The notes under the pieces were generated by a model. It saw only the letters and a list, made by a program, of their open reading frames with translations. It did not search any database and was not told the origin of the DNA. A stretch of DNA of 52,533 bases from Oscillospiraceae bacterium (lineage in GTDB: Bacteria; Bacillota; Clostridia; Oscillospirales; Oscillospiraceae). Every line of letters begins with the position of its first letter. Position 1 is the stretch's first letter. The DNA is taken from NCBI GenBank assembly GCA_015067435.1, contig SVMM01000021.1, forward strand, positions 1 through 52,533, read 5' to 3'. This document shows, in pieces, positions 33,280 to 40,691 of this stretch. A program made the position numbers and the translations under genes.

Positions 33280-34236
33280 AACGACATTGATGTCGTGCTG
33301 CTCTCCGGCGATCTGTTCGACGGCGCGACGGTCTACCGCGAGACGGTCGAGCAGCTGGGCGACGCGCTTGGCGGGATGTGCGCGCAGGTGTTCATCGCGC
33401 CGGGGAACCACGACCCGTACACGCGGCATTCGCCGTACGCGACGCTCCCGTGGCCGGAGAACGTTCATATCTTCAAGACGCGGGAGATCGAGCGCGTCGA
33501 GCTGCCTGCGCTCGGCTGCGCGGTCTACGGCGCGGCGTTCACCGGTGCGGCGGAGGAGACGAGCCTGCTGGCGGGCTTCTCCGCGCCGGACGACGGACTG
33601 ACGCACCTGATGGCGCTCCACGCGGAGTTGGGCGCGGCGGACGCGCGCTATGACCCGATCACCGTCGAGCAGATCGCCGCGTCGAACCTCGACTATCTGG
33701 CGCTGGGGCACACGCACCGCTTCGACGGCGCGCAGCGCGCGGGCGGGACGGTTTACGCCTACGCGGGCTGTCCGGAGGGGCGCGGCTTTGACGAGACCGG
33801 CGACAAGGGTGTGCTGTGCGGCACGGCGGAGCCGAAGAAGGTAGACATAACATTTATCCCGCTGGCGCAGCGGCGCTATGGCGTCCTGCGCGTGGACGTG
33901 ACGGACAGGACGCCGGAGGATGCGCTGCGCGACGCCATGCCGGAGACGGCGGCCGCCGATCTCTGCCGCGTGATCTTCATCGGAGAGACCGACGAGCGCG
34001 GAGTTGACATAAAACAAATCGAGGAGCGCTTCGCGGCGGAGTTTTACCATCTGGAGCTGCGCGACGAGACGCGCATCCGGGAGGATGTCTGGGCGCGGGC
34101 GCAGGAGGATTCGCTGCGGGGGCTGTTTCTGCGGGAGCTGCGGGAGCGCTGCGCCGCGGCGCCGGAGGATGAGCGGCGGCGGATCGAGCGCGCGGCGCGC
34201 TTCGGACTGGCGGCGCTGGACAGGCGCGATCTTTGA
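33145..34236 (+). CDS. DNA repair metallophosphoesterase, YhaO/SbcD-like
   Basis: 363 residues. Calcineurin-like motifs: DFHLD (Asp10, His12), SGDLFDG (Asp56), PGNHDP (Asn88, His89) and GHTHRFD. Resembles YhaO, a Mre11/SbcD-type exonuclease partner; the large YhaN/SbcC-like ATPase is not next to it. No strong ribosome site: AGGGA lies 11 bases before ATG 33145. The gene contains short AT-rich islands with codons unlike the rest and repeated GACATAA motifs (see findings), including a 16-bp repeat at 33140-33155 and 33264-33279. A small unknown gene follows 15 bases later. Confidence 0.85.
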   Translation: MSIKFLHAADFHLDSPFAGLTNERARQRRRESRRLLERMANYVNQNDIDVVLLSGDLFDGATVYRETVEQLGDALGGMCAQVFIAPGNHDPYTRHSPYATLPWPENVHIFKTREIERVELPALGCAVYGAAFTGAAEETSLLAGFSAPDDGLTHLMALHAELGAADARYDPITVEQIAASNLDYLALGHTHRFDGAQRAGGTVYAYAGCPEGRGFDETGDKGVLCGTAEPKKVDITFIPLAQRRYGVLRVDVTDRTPEDALRDAMPETAAADLCRVIFIGETDERGVDIKQIEERFAAEFYHLELRDETRIREDVWARAQEDSLRGLFLRELRERCAAAPEDERRRIERAARFGLAALDRRDL

Positions 34237-34251
34237 CGGGAGGGTTCGGAT

Positions 34252-34536
34252 ATGGCGAGCTTTGTGACCAAGTGGTTCAGCGTGCAAACGGAGCGTTCGG
34301 CGCGCGAGGATACCTGCCACGTCGGCTTTGAGACGCCGCTCGGCAGCGGCTTTTTCACCGTCCCGACGGGGAAGCGGGAGCTGGCGCGGGCGGTGGAGCT
34401 CGCGGGCGCGATGCTGGCGCTGCACGGCGTTCGCCGGCGCGAGCGCGAATCAAAGCGCGCGCAGCGCCACGCCCGGCGCAGGATGCGCGGGACGTTCGGC
34501 AGCCGCGGCGGCTTCGGCGGAGGCAAGAGGCGCTGA
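34252..34536 (+). CDS. Small basic hypothetical protein
   Basis: 94 residues. Residues 1-58 look like a compact alpha/beta domain (FSVQTERSAREDTCHVGFETP), and the C-terminal third is strongly Arg/Lys/Gly-rich (RRRERESKRAQRHARRRM), suggesting nucleic acid or membrane contact. No family recognised. SD gggaggg lies 7 bases before ATG 34252. Probably cotranscribed with the YhaO-like gene. Confidence 0.65.
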   Translation: MASFVTKWFSVQTERSAREDTCHVGFETPLGSGFFTVPTGKRELARAVELAGAMLALHGVRRRERESKRAQRHARRRMRGTFGSRGGFGGGKRR

Positions 34537-34545
34537 CAGAAAAAA

Positions 34546-34583
34546 CACACTTCCGGACGATGACGCCGGAAGTGTGCTTTTTT
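34546..34583. terminator. Bidirectional terminator
   Basis: cacacttccgg (34546-34556) pairs with ccggaagtgtg (34566-34576), with A-run before and T-run after, between convergent genes. Confidence 0.85.
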
Positions 34584-34597
34584 GAGGGGGCAGGCCG

Positions 34598-34960
34598 CTA
34601 TTTGTTGAGATAGTTGACGACCTTTGCCAGCGGCTCGACAATGTCGGCGAGGTCGTTGATGGCGCGGTTGAGGGCGGCGAAATCCACCGAGTTGAACTTC
34701 GTCATCGCGTCGGAGACCGCGTCGGCATTCTCCTCGACCACGCGGTTGGCGCTGTCCGTCGCCGCGGTCGCCGATTCGAGCGCCTTTTCGGCGGTGACAA
34801 CCAGAGCGTCGATTTTGTCCATCGTGGCGTCCATCCGGTCCATGGTGTTTACCGCCTTGGGCACCAGCATGACGATCACGACGGAGATCAAAACAAAAAG
34901 CCCGGTCAGCAGAAAGACGCTGAGACGGATGTAGCGCAGGGTTTTTGCTTCTTTTTCCAT
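34598..34960 (-). CDS. Single-pass membrane protein with extracytoplasmic coiled coil
   Basis: 120 residues. One membrane segment (about 12-34, LSVFLLTGLFVLISVVIVML) and a helical, heptad-like tail (AVNTMDRMDATMDKIDAL onwards). Similar in layout to DUF948-like proteins; function unknown. Start ATG 34960 is taken for aaggag 8 bases upstream. It lies 41 bases after the Amidase_6 gene and has a possible promoter of its own. Confidence 0.75.
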   Translation of the reverse strand: MEKEAKTLRYIRLSVFLLTGLFVLISVVIVMLVPKAVNTMDRMDATMDKIDALVVTAEKALESATAATDSANRVVEENADAVSDAMTKFNSVDFAALNRAINDLADIVEPLAKVVNYLNK

Positions 34961-34986
34961 GACAGGGACTCCTTCTCTTTTTTTCC

Positions 34987-35015
34987 ATCGTAGCACGGAT
35001 CTCACCATTTGTAAA
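34987..35015 (-). promoter_or_regulatory. Possible promoter of the membrane protein gene
   Basis: Minus strand TTTACA (35010-35015), 17-bp spacer, TACGAT (34987-34992), overlapping the end of the upstream gene. Confidence 0.45.
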
Positions 35016-35502
35016 CGCCGAAAATGTGCAGACACCGCACGAGCGCAAATTCATAGGTTGCCAGCGGGCGGTAGTCGGCGTCGTAGGTGTGGGCGGCGAC
35101 GAGCACGTTTTCGTAGGAGCGCGGCTCGCCCACGGAGACGACGACCGGGCTGTGCGCCCAGCGCGCGCCGTCGAAAGAGAGCTGGACAATATCTCCGGGC
35201 AGCAGAGCGGCAAGGGAGACGTCCTGCGCGGCGGGACCGACGGCGGCGTGCGTGCGCAGAAGATAGTTGAAAAGATAGGGCACGCCCGTCCAGGCGGGCG
35301 CCTTGCGGTTCGCGTCGAGGTAATACCAGCCGTAGGTCGGCGTGTAGTCCATCACGCCGGAGCCGGCGAAGATGCATTGCGAGGCAAAGTTTGTGCAGTC
35401 GCCGCCCAGATTTTCGTAATCGTAGTACAGGGGATTTCTGGAGTAGGCCCACTCGTGCGCGTAGCGCACGGCGGCGGCGCGGTCATAGGGGTACAGCTTC
35501 AT
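35002..35502 (-). CDS. Putative amidase-domain protein (Amidase_6)
   Basis: 166 residues, nearly all one domain: YDRAAAVRYAHEWAYSRNP, GGDCTNFASQCIF (likely nucleophile Cys) and AHSPVVVSVG (likely His). This fits the Amidase_6 family of papain-like cysteine hydrolases found in Bacillota, often thought to act on cell wall or peptides. No signal peptide is visible, so export is doubtful. SD ggaagg/gagg lies about 10 bases before ATG 35502. Confidence 0.82.
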   Translation of the reverse strand: MKLYPYDRAAAVRYAHEWAYSRNPLYYDYENLGGDCTNFASQCIFAGSGVMDYTPTYGWYYLDANRKAPAWTGVPYLFNYLLRTHAAVGPAAQDVSLAALLPGDIVQLSFDGARWAHSPVVVSVGEPRSYENVLVAAHTYDADYRPLATYEFALVRCLHIFGVYKW

Positions 35503-35574
35503 GGGGCGCGGCCTCCTTCCGTCCCCTATCTCTATGCGCGCGCCGCGGTGATTATGGCATGCGACGCCTGCTCT

Positions 35575-35601
35575 CAATGCGGATTCGGAGAATCCGTATT
35601 G
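35575..35601. promoter_or_regulatory. Inverted repeat overlapping the -35 of the binding-protein gene
   Basis: caatgcggattc (35575-35586) and gaatccgtattg (35590-35601) are 12-bp arms with one mismatch and a 3-bp centre; the right arm covers the start of the -35 at 35599. Likely operator. Confidence 0.6.
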
Positions 35602-35627
35602 ACAAAGCGCGGGGCGGACGATAAACT
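35599..35627 (+). promoter_or_regulatory. Sigma-A promoter of the binding-protein gene
   Basis: Perfect TTGACA (35599-35604), 17-bp spacer, TAAACT (35622-35627). Confidence 0.75.
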
Positions 35628-35691
35628 GAAGCATACAGCTTTTTCGGCGGCGCGGCAGCGCGTCCGCCTTGCCATATGGGAGATTCACAAT

Positions 35692-36810
35692 ATGAATATC
35701 AAGAGATTTGCGGCGCTGATGCTGGCACTCGCGCTGCTGGCGTTCACCGCCTGCGCGAAGGGCGGCGCGGGAGAGGAGCAGACGGACGATCCCGCGGACG
35801 GGAACAGTCCCGCGGCGGAGACGGACGCCGCGGCGGAAAGCCCTGTGAGCGGCAGGACGGTGGCCTTTATCTCCGGGGACGCGGGCGATCCCTTTTACGC
35901 CGCCGCGCGGAAGGGCGCGCAGGAATACGCCGCGCAGTGGGGGCTGCGCCTCGTGTTTCCGGAGGAGACCGACCAGACCGCGGCGGTGCGGCGGGCGGTC
36001 GAAGCGGGCGTGGACGGTATCTGCATCGCGCCCGGAGGCGTGGAGACGCTTCCCGACCAGCTTCGGGAGGCGCGCGCGGCGGGCGTCGCCGTTACCACAT
36101 GGTTTGCCGACGCGCCGCCGGACGCCCGGATGCTGACCGTGTCGCAGGGCACGGCGGATATGCTCGGCCCGATGCTCGTCGAGATGGGCGCAGAGTCCCT
36201 CAAGGAGCGCGGTGTGGACGTGATGGGCGGCGTGCGGTGGATCTGGCACGCCTCCGATCTCACAAGCGCCGACCAGAACGCGTGGTTTGAGGCGGGCAGC
36301 GCGTACATCAAGAACACCTACCCCCAATGGATCATGGCGGAGCAGCCGTACTGCTCCGATGGCGACGCCGAGTACGCCGCCGCGGTCGGAGGCCGGATCT
36401 TCGAGGAGTACCCCGACGTCCAGCTCATCATCTGCAGCGACTTTGCCGCGCTGCCCGGCCAGTGCCGCGCGGCGCATGAGCGGGGACTGACCGCCGCCGA
36501 CGTCACGATCACCGGCTTTTGCCCGCGCAGCGTGATGCTGCCGTATCTGGAGGAGGGCGTCTGCGCCCGCTGGGGGCTTTGGGACTGCGGGATGCAGAGC
36601 GCCATGGCGTGCTATCTGGCGGCGTGGCTCTCGCAGGGGAACGAGGCGCGCGTCGGGGATGTGATCGGCATTCCGCGCATCGGCAGCGTCGAGCTTCTTG
36701 CCAACAGCGAGCTGGCGGCGGAACAGGAGAGCGGCGTCAACAGCGGCGTCGTCCTGCTGCCGGAGCGCATCGTATACACCGCGAAAAACGTTGCGGACTA
36801 TGATTTTTAG
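35692..36810 (+). CDS. Sugar-type periplasmic-binding lipoprotein (Peripla_BP_4)
   Basis: 372 residues. Signal peptide with lipobox FTAC (lipidated Cys at about 21), an acidic Asp/Ala/Glu-rich linker to about 52, then a type I periplasmic-binding fold (TVAFISGDAGDPFYAAARKGA, AGVDGICIAPGG, VQLIICSDFAALPG). Closest in style to rhamnose/AI-2/ribose-binding proteins. No permease or ATPase gene is adjacent, so it may work with a distant transporter or as a sensor. Start ATG 35692; promoter and an inverted repeat are upstream. Confidence 0.85.
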   Translation: MNIKRFAALMLALALLAFTACAKGGAGEEQTDDPADGNSPAAETDAAAESPVSGRTVAFISGDAGDPFYAAARKGAQEYAAQWGLRLVFPEETDQTAAVRRAVEAGVDGICIAPGGVETLPDQLREARAAGVAVTTWFADAPPDARMLTVSQGTADMLGPMLVEMGAESLKERGVDVMGGVRWIWHASDLTSADQNAWFEAGSAYIKNTYPQWIMAEQPYCSDGDAEYAAAVGGRIFEEYPDVQLIICSDFAALPGQCRAAHERGLTAADVTITGFCPRSVMLPYLEEGVCARWGLWDCGMQSAMACYLAAWLSQGNEARVGDVIGIPRIGSVELLANSELAAEQESGVNSGVVLLPERIVYTAKNVADYDF

Positions 36811-36822
36811 GAGGAAACAGCC

Positions 36823-37158
36823 ATGAAGAAATCGACTCTGCTGGGGCTTGCCGCCGTGGCGGCGGCGGGCGCGCTTGCCGCCGTGAAGCTGCTGGGCGGG
36901 ACGGAGGACGACGCCGCGCCGGAGCAGGAGCCGGAGCAGCGCGGCGCCGCGCCCGTCGATCCGGACAAGATCGTCGCCTTCCCGCTCAAGAACAAGTACA
37001 CCGACCAGTCCGGCGGAGACGAGCCGACGTATATCTTCGAGCTGGACACGCCCGCGGGCGCGAAGGAGGTCGTCGTGACCGCCGCGCACTACGAGACCTA
37101 TTACATCGGCGACGAGGTGATCTGCCTGGAGACGCCCGCGGGGCTGGAGATCGTCTGA
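36823..37158 (+). CDS. Small membrane-anchored/secreted hypothetical protein
   Basis: 111 residues. N-terminal hydrophobic segment (5-23) without a lipobox, an acidic/proline linker, then a small domain (about 48-111, IVAFPLKNKYTDQSGG...VVVTAAHYETYYIG). No family recognised. Starts 12 bases after the binding protein gene with SD aggagg, so likely same operon. Confidence 0.65.
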   Translation: MKKSTLLGLAAVAAAGALAAVKLLGGTEDDAAPEQEPEQRGAAPVDPDKIVAFPLKNKYTDQSGGDEPTYIFELDTPAGAKEVVVTAAHYETYYIGDEVICLETPAGLEIV

Positions 37159-37168
37159 GAACAAAATG

Positions 37169-37208
37169 AAAATCCCTGAAATCTCGATTGGGAGATTTCA
37201 GGGATTTT
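37169..37208. terminator. Bidirectional terminator before the HU gene
   Basis: A 17-bp perfect stem (37169-37185 with 37192-37208) flanked by A4 and T4, between convergent genes. Confidence 0.85.
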
Positions 37209-37221
37209 GATTGTGAACAGA

Positions 37222-37494
37222 TCAGTTCAGAGCGTCCTTGAGCGCCTTGCCCGCCTTGAAAGCAGGAGCCTTGGAAGCGGCGATCTTGACCGGCTTCTTG
37301 GTCTGGGGGTTGATGCCGGTGCGCTCGGCACGGCTCTTGACCTCGAACGTGCCGAAGCCGACGAGCTGGACCTTGTCGCCCTTCTTCAGAGCGCCCTCAA
37401 CGGAATCCAGGAAAGCGGTGAGCGCCTTCTCGGCGTCCTTCTTGGTCAGACCGCTCTGCTCAGCCATAGCGGCAATGAGTTCTGTCTTGTTCAT
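37222..37494 (-). CDS. hup: HU-family DNA-binding protein
   Basis: 90 residues, the HU size. MNKTELIAAMAEQSGLTKKDAEKAL, the GFGTFEVKSRAERTG arm region and the NPQTKKPVKI motif are diagnostic. Nucleoid-associated dimer that bends DNA. ATG 37494 is chosen for the MNKTELI start; ggagg lies 11 bases upstream. A strong promoter is at 37541-37569. Confidence 0.96.
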   Translation of the reverse strand: MNKTELIAAMAEQSGLTKKDAEKALTAFLDSVEGALKKGDKVQLVGFGTFEVKSRAERTGINPQTKKPVKIAASKAPAFKAGKALKDALN

Positions 37495-37540
37495 AACTTT
37501 TTTTCCTCCAATACGAATTAATATCGCGAGATACAACGGA

Positions 37541-37569
37541 ATTATGGCGAATTATCAGGGACTTGTCAA
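37541..37569 (-). promoter_or_regulatory. Sigma-A promoter of the HU gene
   Basis: Minus strand perfect TTGACA (37564-37569), 17-bp spacer, CATAAT (37541-37546). Confidence 0.8.
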
Positions 37570-37662
37570 GAGCTAATCCACATTTTTTTGCTTTATGGCC
37601 GTTTTTTTGCCTGATTTTTGAGGGGCGCGGGGCGTCATGGGACGTTTTTTGGGGTGCCCGGC

Positions 37663-37690
37663 TTGCGCCGCGCGGGAAAAGGCGTATAAT
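37663..37690 (+). promoter_or_regulatory. Sigma-A promoter of the HAD phosphatase gene
   Basis: TTGCGC (37663-37668), 16-bp spacer, perfect TATAAT (37685-37690). Confidence 0.65.
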
Positions 37691-37728
37691 GGAGAGAGAA
37701 AAACGATCTTGATCGCGGAGGGTGAAAC

Positions 37729-38376
37729 GTGAAATACGACGCTGTTTTATTCGATATGGACGGTACGGTGGTGGACTCGCTGGCGGACATCACCGACGCC
37801 GTGAACCACGCCATGCGCTGCTTCGGCCTGGCGGAGCGCACGCCGGAGCAGGTGAGAGCGCATCTGGGCAACGGCGCGCGGCGGCTGCTCGCCGGACTGC
37901 TGCCGGATGCGGCGGAGGCGTTTCTGGAGGAAGTGCTCGCCTGCTATCTGCCGTACTACGCCGAGCACACCGGCGACAGGACGCGCCCCTACGACGGGAT
38001 ACTCCCGCTGATGGAGAAGCTGAAAGCGGCGGGCGTCCGGCTCGCCATTCTCTCCAACAAGCCGGACGCCGCCGTGCAGCCGCTGGCGGAGACGTACTTC
38101 GCGGGACTGGTGGAGCTTGCCGTGGGCGAGCGCGCGGGCGTCCGCCGCAAGCCGGAGCCCGACATGATCGACGCCGCGGCGAGCGCGCTGGGCGTGGATC
38201 GGGGCAGATGCCTGTACGTGGGAGACTCCGAGGTGGACGTCGCCACGGCGGAGAACGCGGGGATCGACTGCGCCGCCGTGTCCTGGGGCTACCGCAGCCG
38301 CGAGGAGCTGCTGCGCGCGGGCGCAAAGACGATCGTCGACCGCCCGGAGGAGCTGCTGCGCTGTGTCGAGGGCTGA
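37729..38376 (+). CDS. HAD-superfamily phosphatase, phosphoglycolate-phosphatase-like
   Basis: 215 residues. HAD motif I DMDGTVVDS (nucleophile Asp9, Asp11), motif II SNKP, motif III Lys in RRKPEPD and motif IV GDSEVD; an alpha-helical cap lies between I and II. Close to Gph/PpaX; substrate could be phosphoglycolate, pyrophosphate or a sugar phosphate. Start is GTG 37729 after ggaggg. Confidence 0.9.
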   Translation: MKYDAVLFDMDGTVVDSLADITDAVNHAMRCFGLAERTPEQVRAHLGNGARRLLAGLLPDAAEAFLEEVLACYLPYYAEHTGDRTRPYDGILPLMEKLKAAGVRLAILSNKPDAAVQPLAETYFAGLVELAVGERAGVRRKPEPDMIDAAASALGVDRGRCLYVGDSEVDVATAENAGIDCAAVSWGYRSREELLRAGAKTIVDRPEELLRCVEG

Positions 38377-38397
38377 CGAAAACGCCGAAACAATGCG

Positions 38398-38426
38398 TTG
38401 CCTCCCGGGGAGAAATGTGATATGCT
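38398..38426 (+). promoter_or_regulatory. Sigma-A promoter of the PfkB kinase gene
   Basis: TTGCCT (38398-38403), 17-bp spacer, TATGCT (38421-38426), 51 bases before the gene. Confidence 0.55.
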
Positions 38427-38477
38427 GTAAGATGACAGGATAGAGGCTGCGGGAGAGTACACAAAGGAGGAGCGGCT

Positions 38478-39410
38478 ATGGCGATCGTTGTGGTGGGCGC
38501 GGTATTTGTAGACATCAAGGGCTTTCCGGACGATGTGTACGTCCCCACGGGGCGCAACGCGGGCCGGGTGGAGACGGTGCACGGCGGCGTCGGCCGCAAC
38601 GTGGCGGAGGATATCGCCAACGTGGAGCTGCGCCCGCGCTTCGTCAGCATGGTGGACGACACCGCCTCCGGCGCGGAGGTGCTGCACAAGCTGCAAAAGC
38701 ACAAGGTCGACACGGAGTATGTGCTGGAGCGTCCGGACGGCATGGGCATCTGGCTCGCCGTGTTCGACAACACCGGCGATCTCGCCGGCTCGATCTCCAA
38801 GCGGCCGAACATGGACCCGCTGATCGAGCTGCTGGACGAAACGGGCGACGACATCTTCCGCGACGCAGACAGCATCGTCGTCGAGGTCGACATGGACAAG
38901 GAGATCATCAAGCGCATCTTCCGCTACGCGGAGAAGTACGGCAAGAAGGTCTACGGCGTGGTCTCCAACATGGCGATTGCCTCGCAGCGGCGGGATTTCT
39001 TGCAGTCTGTCGACTGTTTTGTGTGCAATTTGCAGGAGGCGGGCATTCTCTTTGTCAGCGATTTCACCCAAATGACGCCGGAGGAGCTGGTCGAGGAGCT
39101 GTATCAGCGCGTCGTCAAGGCGCAGATCCCCGCCATGGTGGTCACGATGGGCAGCCGCGGCGCGGCGTACGCCGCATTGAGCGGCGAGAGGGGGTTTTCC
39201 CCGCCGGAGCACGTCAACGTGCGCGACACCAGCGGCGCGGGCGACGCGTTCTGCGCGGGCGTCGCCATCGGCATGACCTACGGCAAGACGCTGGCGGAGT
39301 CGGTGAAGATCGGAACGCACCTCGCCGCCTCCGTCATCATGATCTCGGAGAGCACCTGCCCGCGCTTCCTGCCCAGAGAGCTGGGACTGGATATCGAGGC
39401 GGGCGAGTAA
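38478..39410 (+). CDS. PfkB-family carbohydrate/nucleoside kinase
   Basis: 310 residues. N-terminal GAVFVDIKGFP and GGVGRNVAEDIA, and the C-terminal PfkB signature DTSGAGDAFCAG with catalytic Asp256. The family phosphorylates sugars or nucleosides; the GxxxxD...GGVGRN form resembles pseudouridine kinases, but I see no psuG next to it. SD aaaggagg precedes ATG 38478. Probably one transcript with the small membrane protein and SIR2-like genes after it. Confidence 0.86.
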   Translation: MAIVVVGAVFVDIKGFPDDVYVPTGRNAGRVETVHGGVGRNVAEDIANVELRPRFVSMVDDTASGAEVLHKLQKHKVDTEYVLERPDGMGIWLAVFDNTGDLAGSISKRPNMDPLIELLDETGDDIFRDADSIVVEVDMDKEIIKRIFRYAEKYGKKVYGVVSNMAIASQRRDFLQSVDCFVCNLQEAGILFVSDFTQMTPEELVEELYQRVVKAQIPAMVVTMGSRGAAYAALSGERGFSPPEHVNVRDTSGAGDAFCAGVAIGMTYGKTLAESVKIGTHLAASVIMISESTCPRFLPRELGLDIEAGE

Positions 39411-39443
39411 CGCCGCAAGGCGGGAGAGGAGGCGACGGCATCC

Positions 39444-39641
39444 GTGGCAAGGAAAAAGGATAAGGGCAGGAAGGAAAAAAAGGAGAAGCGATCCAGGCGG
39501 GAACGGCGGAAAGAGCGGACGAAGCGCTTTGCATACGATCATGCCGTCTCCATGCTGGGGGGCGCGGTCTGCACCTTCGCCATCATCTCCCTCGGCGCCA
39601 TCATCCTTTTGATCGTTTACGCCGCGCTGTTTATGACGTAG
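39444..39641 (+). CDS. Small basic single-pass membrane protein
   Basis: 65 residues: a head of about 30 residues almost entirely Lys/Arg/Glu (KKDKGRKEKKEKRSRRER) and one membrane segment (about 38-62, GGAVCTFAIISLGAIILLIV). No known family. Start GTG 39444 with gagagg/aggagg about 13 bases upstream. It sits 33 bases after the kinase and 46 bases before the SIR2-like gene. Confidence 0.65.
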   Translation: MARKKDKGRKEKKEKRSRRERRKERTKRFAYDHAVSMLGGAVCTFAIISLGAIILLIVYAALFMT

Positions 39642-39687
39642 GCGTTCTGACCGCCGGTACTTGCAAAATGAGAGAAGGGTGGAGTCC

Positions 39688-40644
39688 ATGCCGCAAGAGG
39701 AACGTAAGCTCATCCGACCGCAGGTGCTGCTGCTGGGCAACGGCGTCAACCGCGCCTTCGGCGGCGGCTCGTGGGGCCAGCTGATCCGGGACATCTCCTG
39801 CAACCCCGACGTGCCGGAGGACGCGCGGCTGCATCTGCCCATGCCCCTGCGGGCGATCCTCGTCACCGGGGACTGCGTGGGCGTACAGCTGCGCTCCGCG
39901 GGGGAGATCCTGTACGGCAAGCTGGGCGATCCTGGCCACATCGAGATGCTGCAAAGGCTGCTCGACCTGAATTTCGACCACATCCTGACGACCAACTTCA
40001 GCTACGAGCTGGAGCAGGCGGCGCAGCCGGATACGCCGCTCAGCGAGCAGCGGCTTCAGGACATGATGCACCACAGCGACGGGCGGCGGCAGGCGGAGGC
40101 GAAGTACCTGTTCTACACCTACAGCGCGGTGGACTGGCGCGGCAGGGCGAACAGGGTCTGGCACATCCACGGCGAGGGCCGCAAGCCGGACAGCATGATC
40201 CTGGGGCACTATTACTACGCGAATCTGCTGGAGAAGATCTCGTCCTACGTCAAGTCGGAGGGCGCGCGCTGGCACCACGAGCAGTCCCGCGGCGAGCCGG
40301 TGCGCATCAAGAGCTGGGCGGACGCTTTCCTGTTCGGGGATCTGTACGTGCTGGGCTTTGGCTTCGACGTGTCGGAGTTCGACCTCTGGTGGCTGCTCAA
40401 CCGCAAGAAGCGGGAGCGGGCGGACACGGGCAGGACGTGGTTCTTCGCGCCGGCGGAGCGGCTGGAGCCGGGGCAGATCAACGAGAAGGAGGAGCTGCTG
40501 CGCGTGCTGGGCGTCGAGGTGCGCCACTGCGGCTCGATCCGCGCGGACGGCACTCCGCTGGAGCGCAGCCTCGGCTTCCGCGCGTTTTACGATCTGGCAA
40601 TCGAGGAGATCCGCGCGCTGGTGGCGGAGCACCGCGGCGAATAG
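39688..40644 (+). CDS. Stand-alone SIR2-like domain protein
   Basis: 318 residues. Shows the Rossmann-type SIR2-like features: LLGNGVNRAFGGGSW (15-29) for nucleotide binding, TTNFSYELE (101-109, the TTN motif), WHIHGE (158-163, the HG motif with likely catalytic His161) and VLGFGFDVSEFD (221-232). Such SIR2-like proteins include NAD-consuming effectors in phage defence (ThsA, DSR2 and AbiH-like groups), but many are uncharacterised. It has no extra sensor domain. ATG 39688 is preferred because ggtggag precedes it by 5 bases. Followed by a very strong hairpin terminator. Confidence 0.78.
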   Translation: MPQEERKLIRPQVLLLGNGVNRAFGGGSWGQLIRDISCNPDVPEDARLHLPMPLRAILVTGDCVGVQLRSAGEILYGKLGDPGHIEMLQRLLDLNFDHILTTNFSYELEQAAQPDTPLSEQRLQDMMHHSDGRRQAEAKYLFYTYSAVDWRGRANRVWHIHGEGRKPDSMILGHYYYANLLEKISSYVKSEGARWHHEQSRGEPVRIKSWADAFLFGDLYVLGFGFDVSEFDLWWLLNRKKRERADTGRTWFFAPAERLEPGQINEKEELLRVLGVEVRHCGSIRADGTPLERSLGFRAFYDLAIEEIRALVAEHRGE

Positions 40645-40645
40645 A

Positions 40646-40691
40646 GAATAAACAACAGCCATCCGGCAATCCGGATGGCTGCTGTTTATTC
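40646..40691. terminator. Strong bidirectional terminator
   Basis: 21-bp arms (40646-40666 and 40671-40691, one mismatch, loop caat) between the SIR2-like and degV genes; the right arm overlaps the last codons of degV. Confidence 0.9.

Noticed and set aside
35531-35570. Minus-strand promoter for the Amidase_6 gene (TTGAGA...CATAAT)
   Set aside because: The spacer is only 15 bp, so I do not call it.
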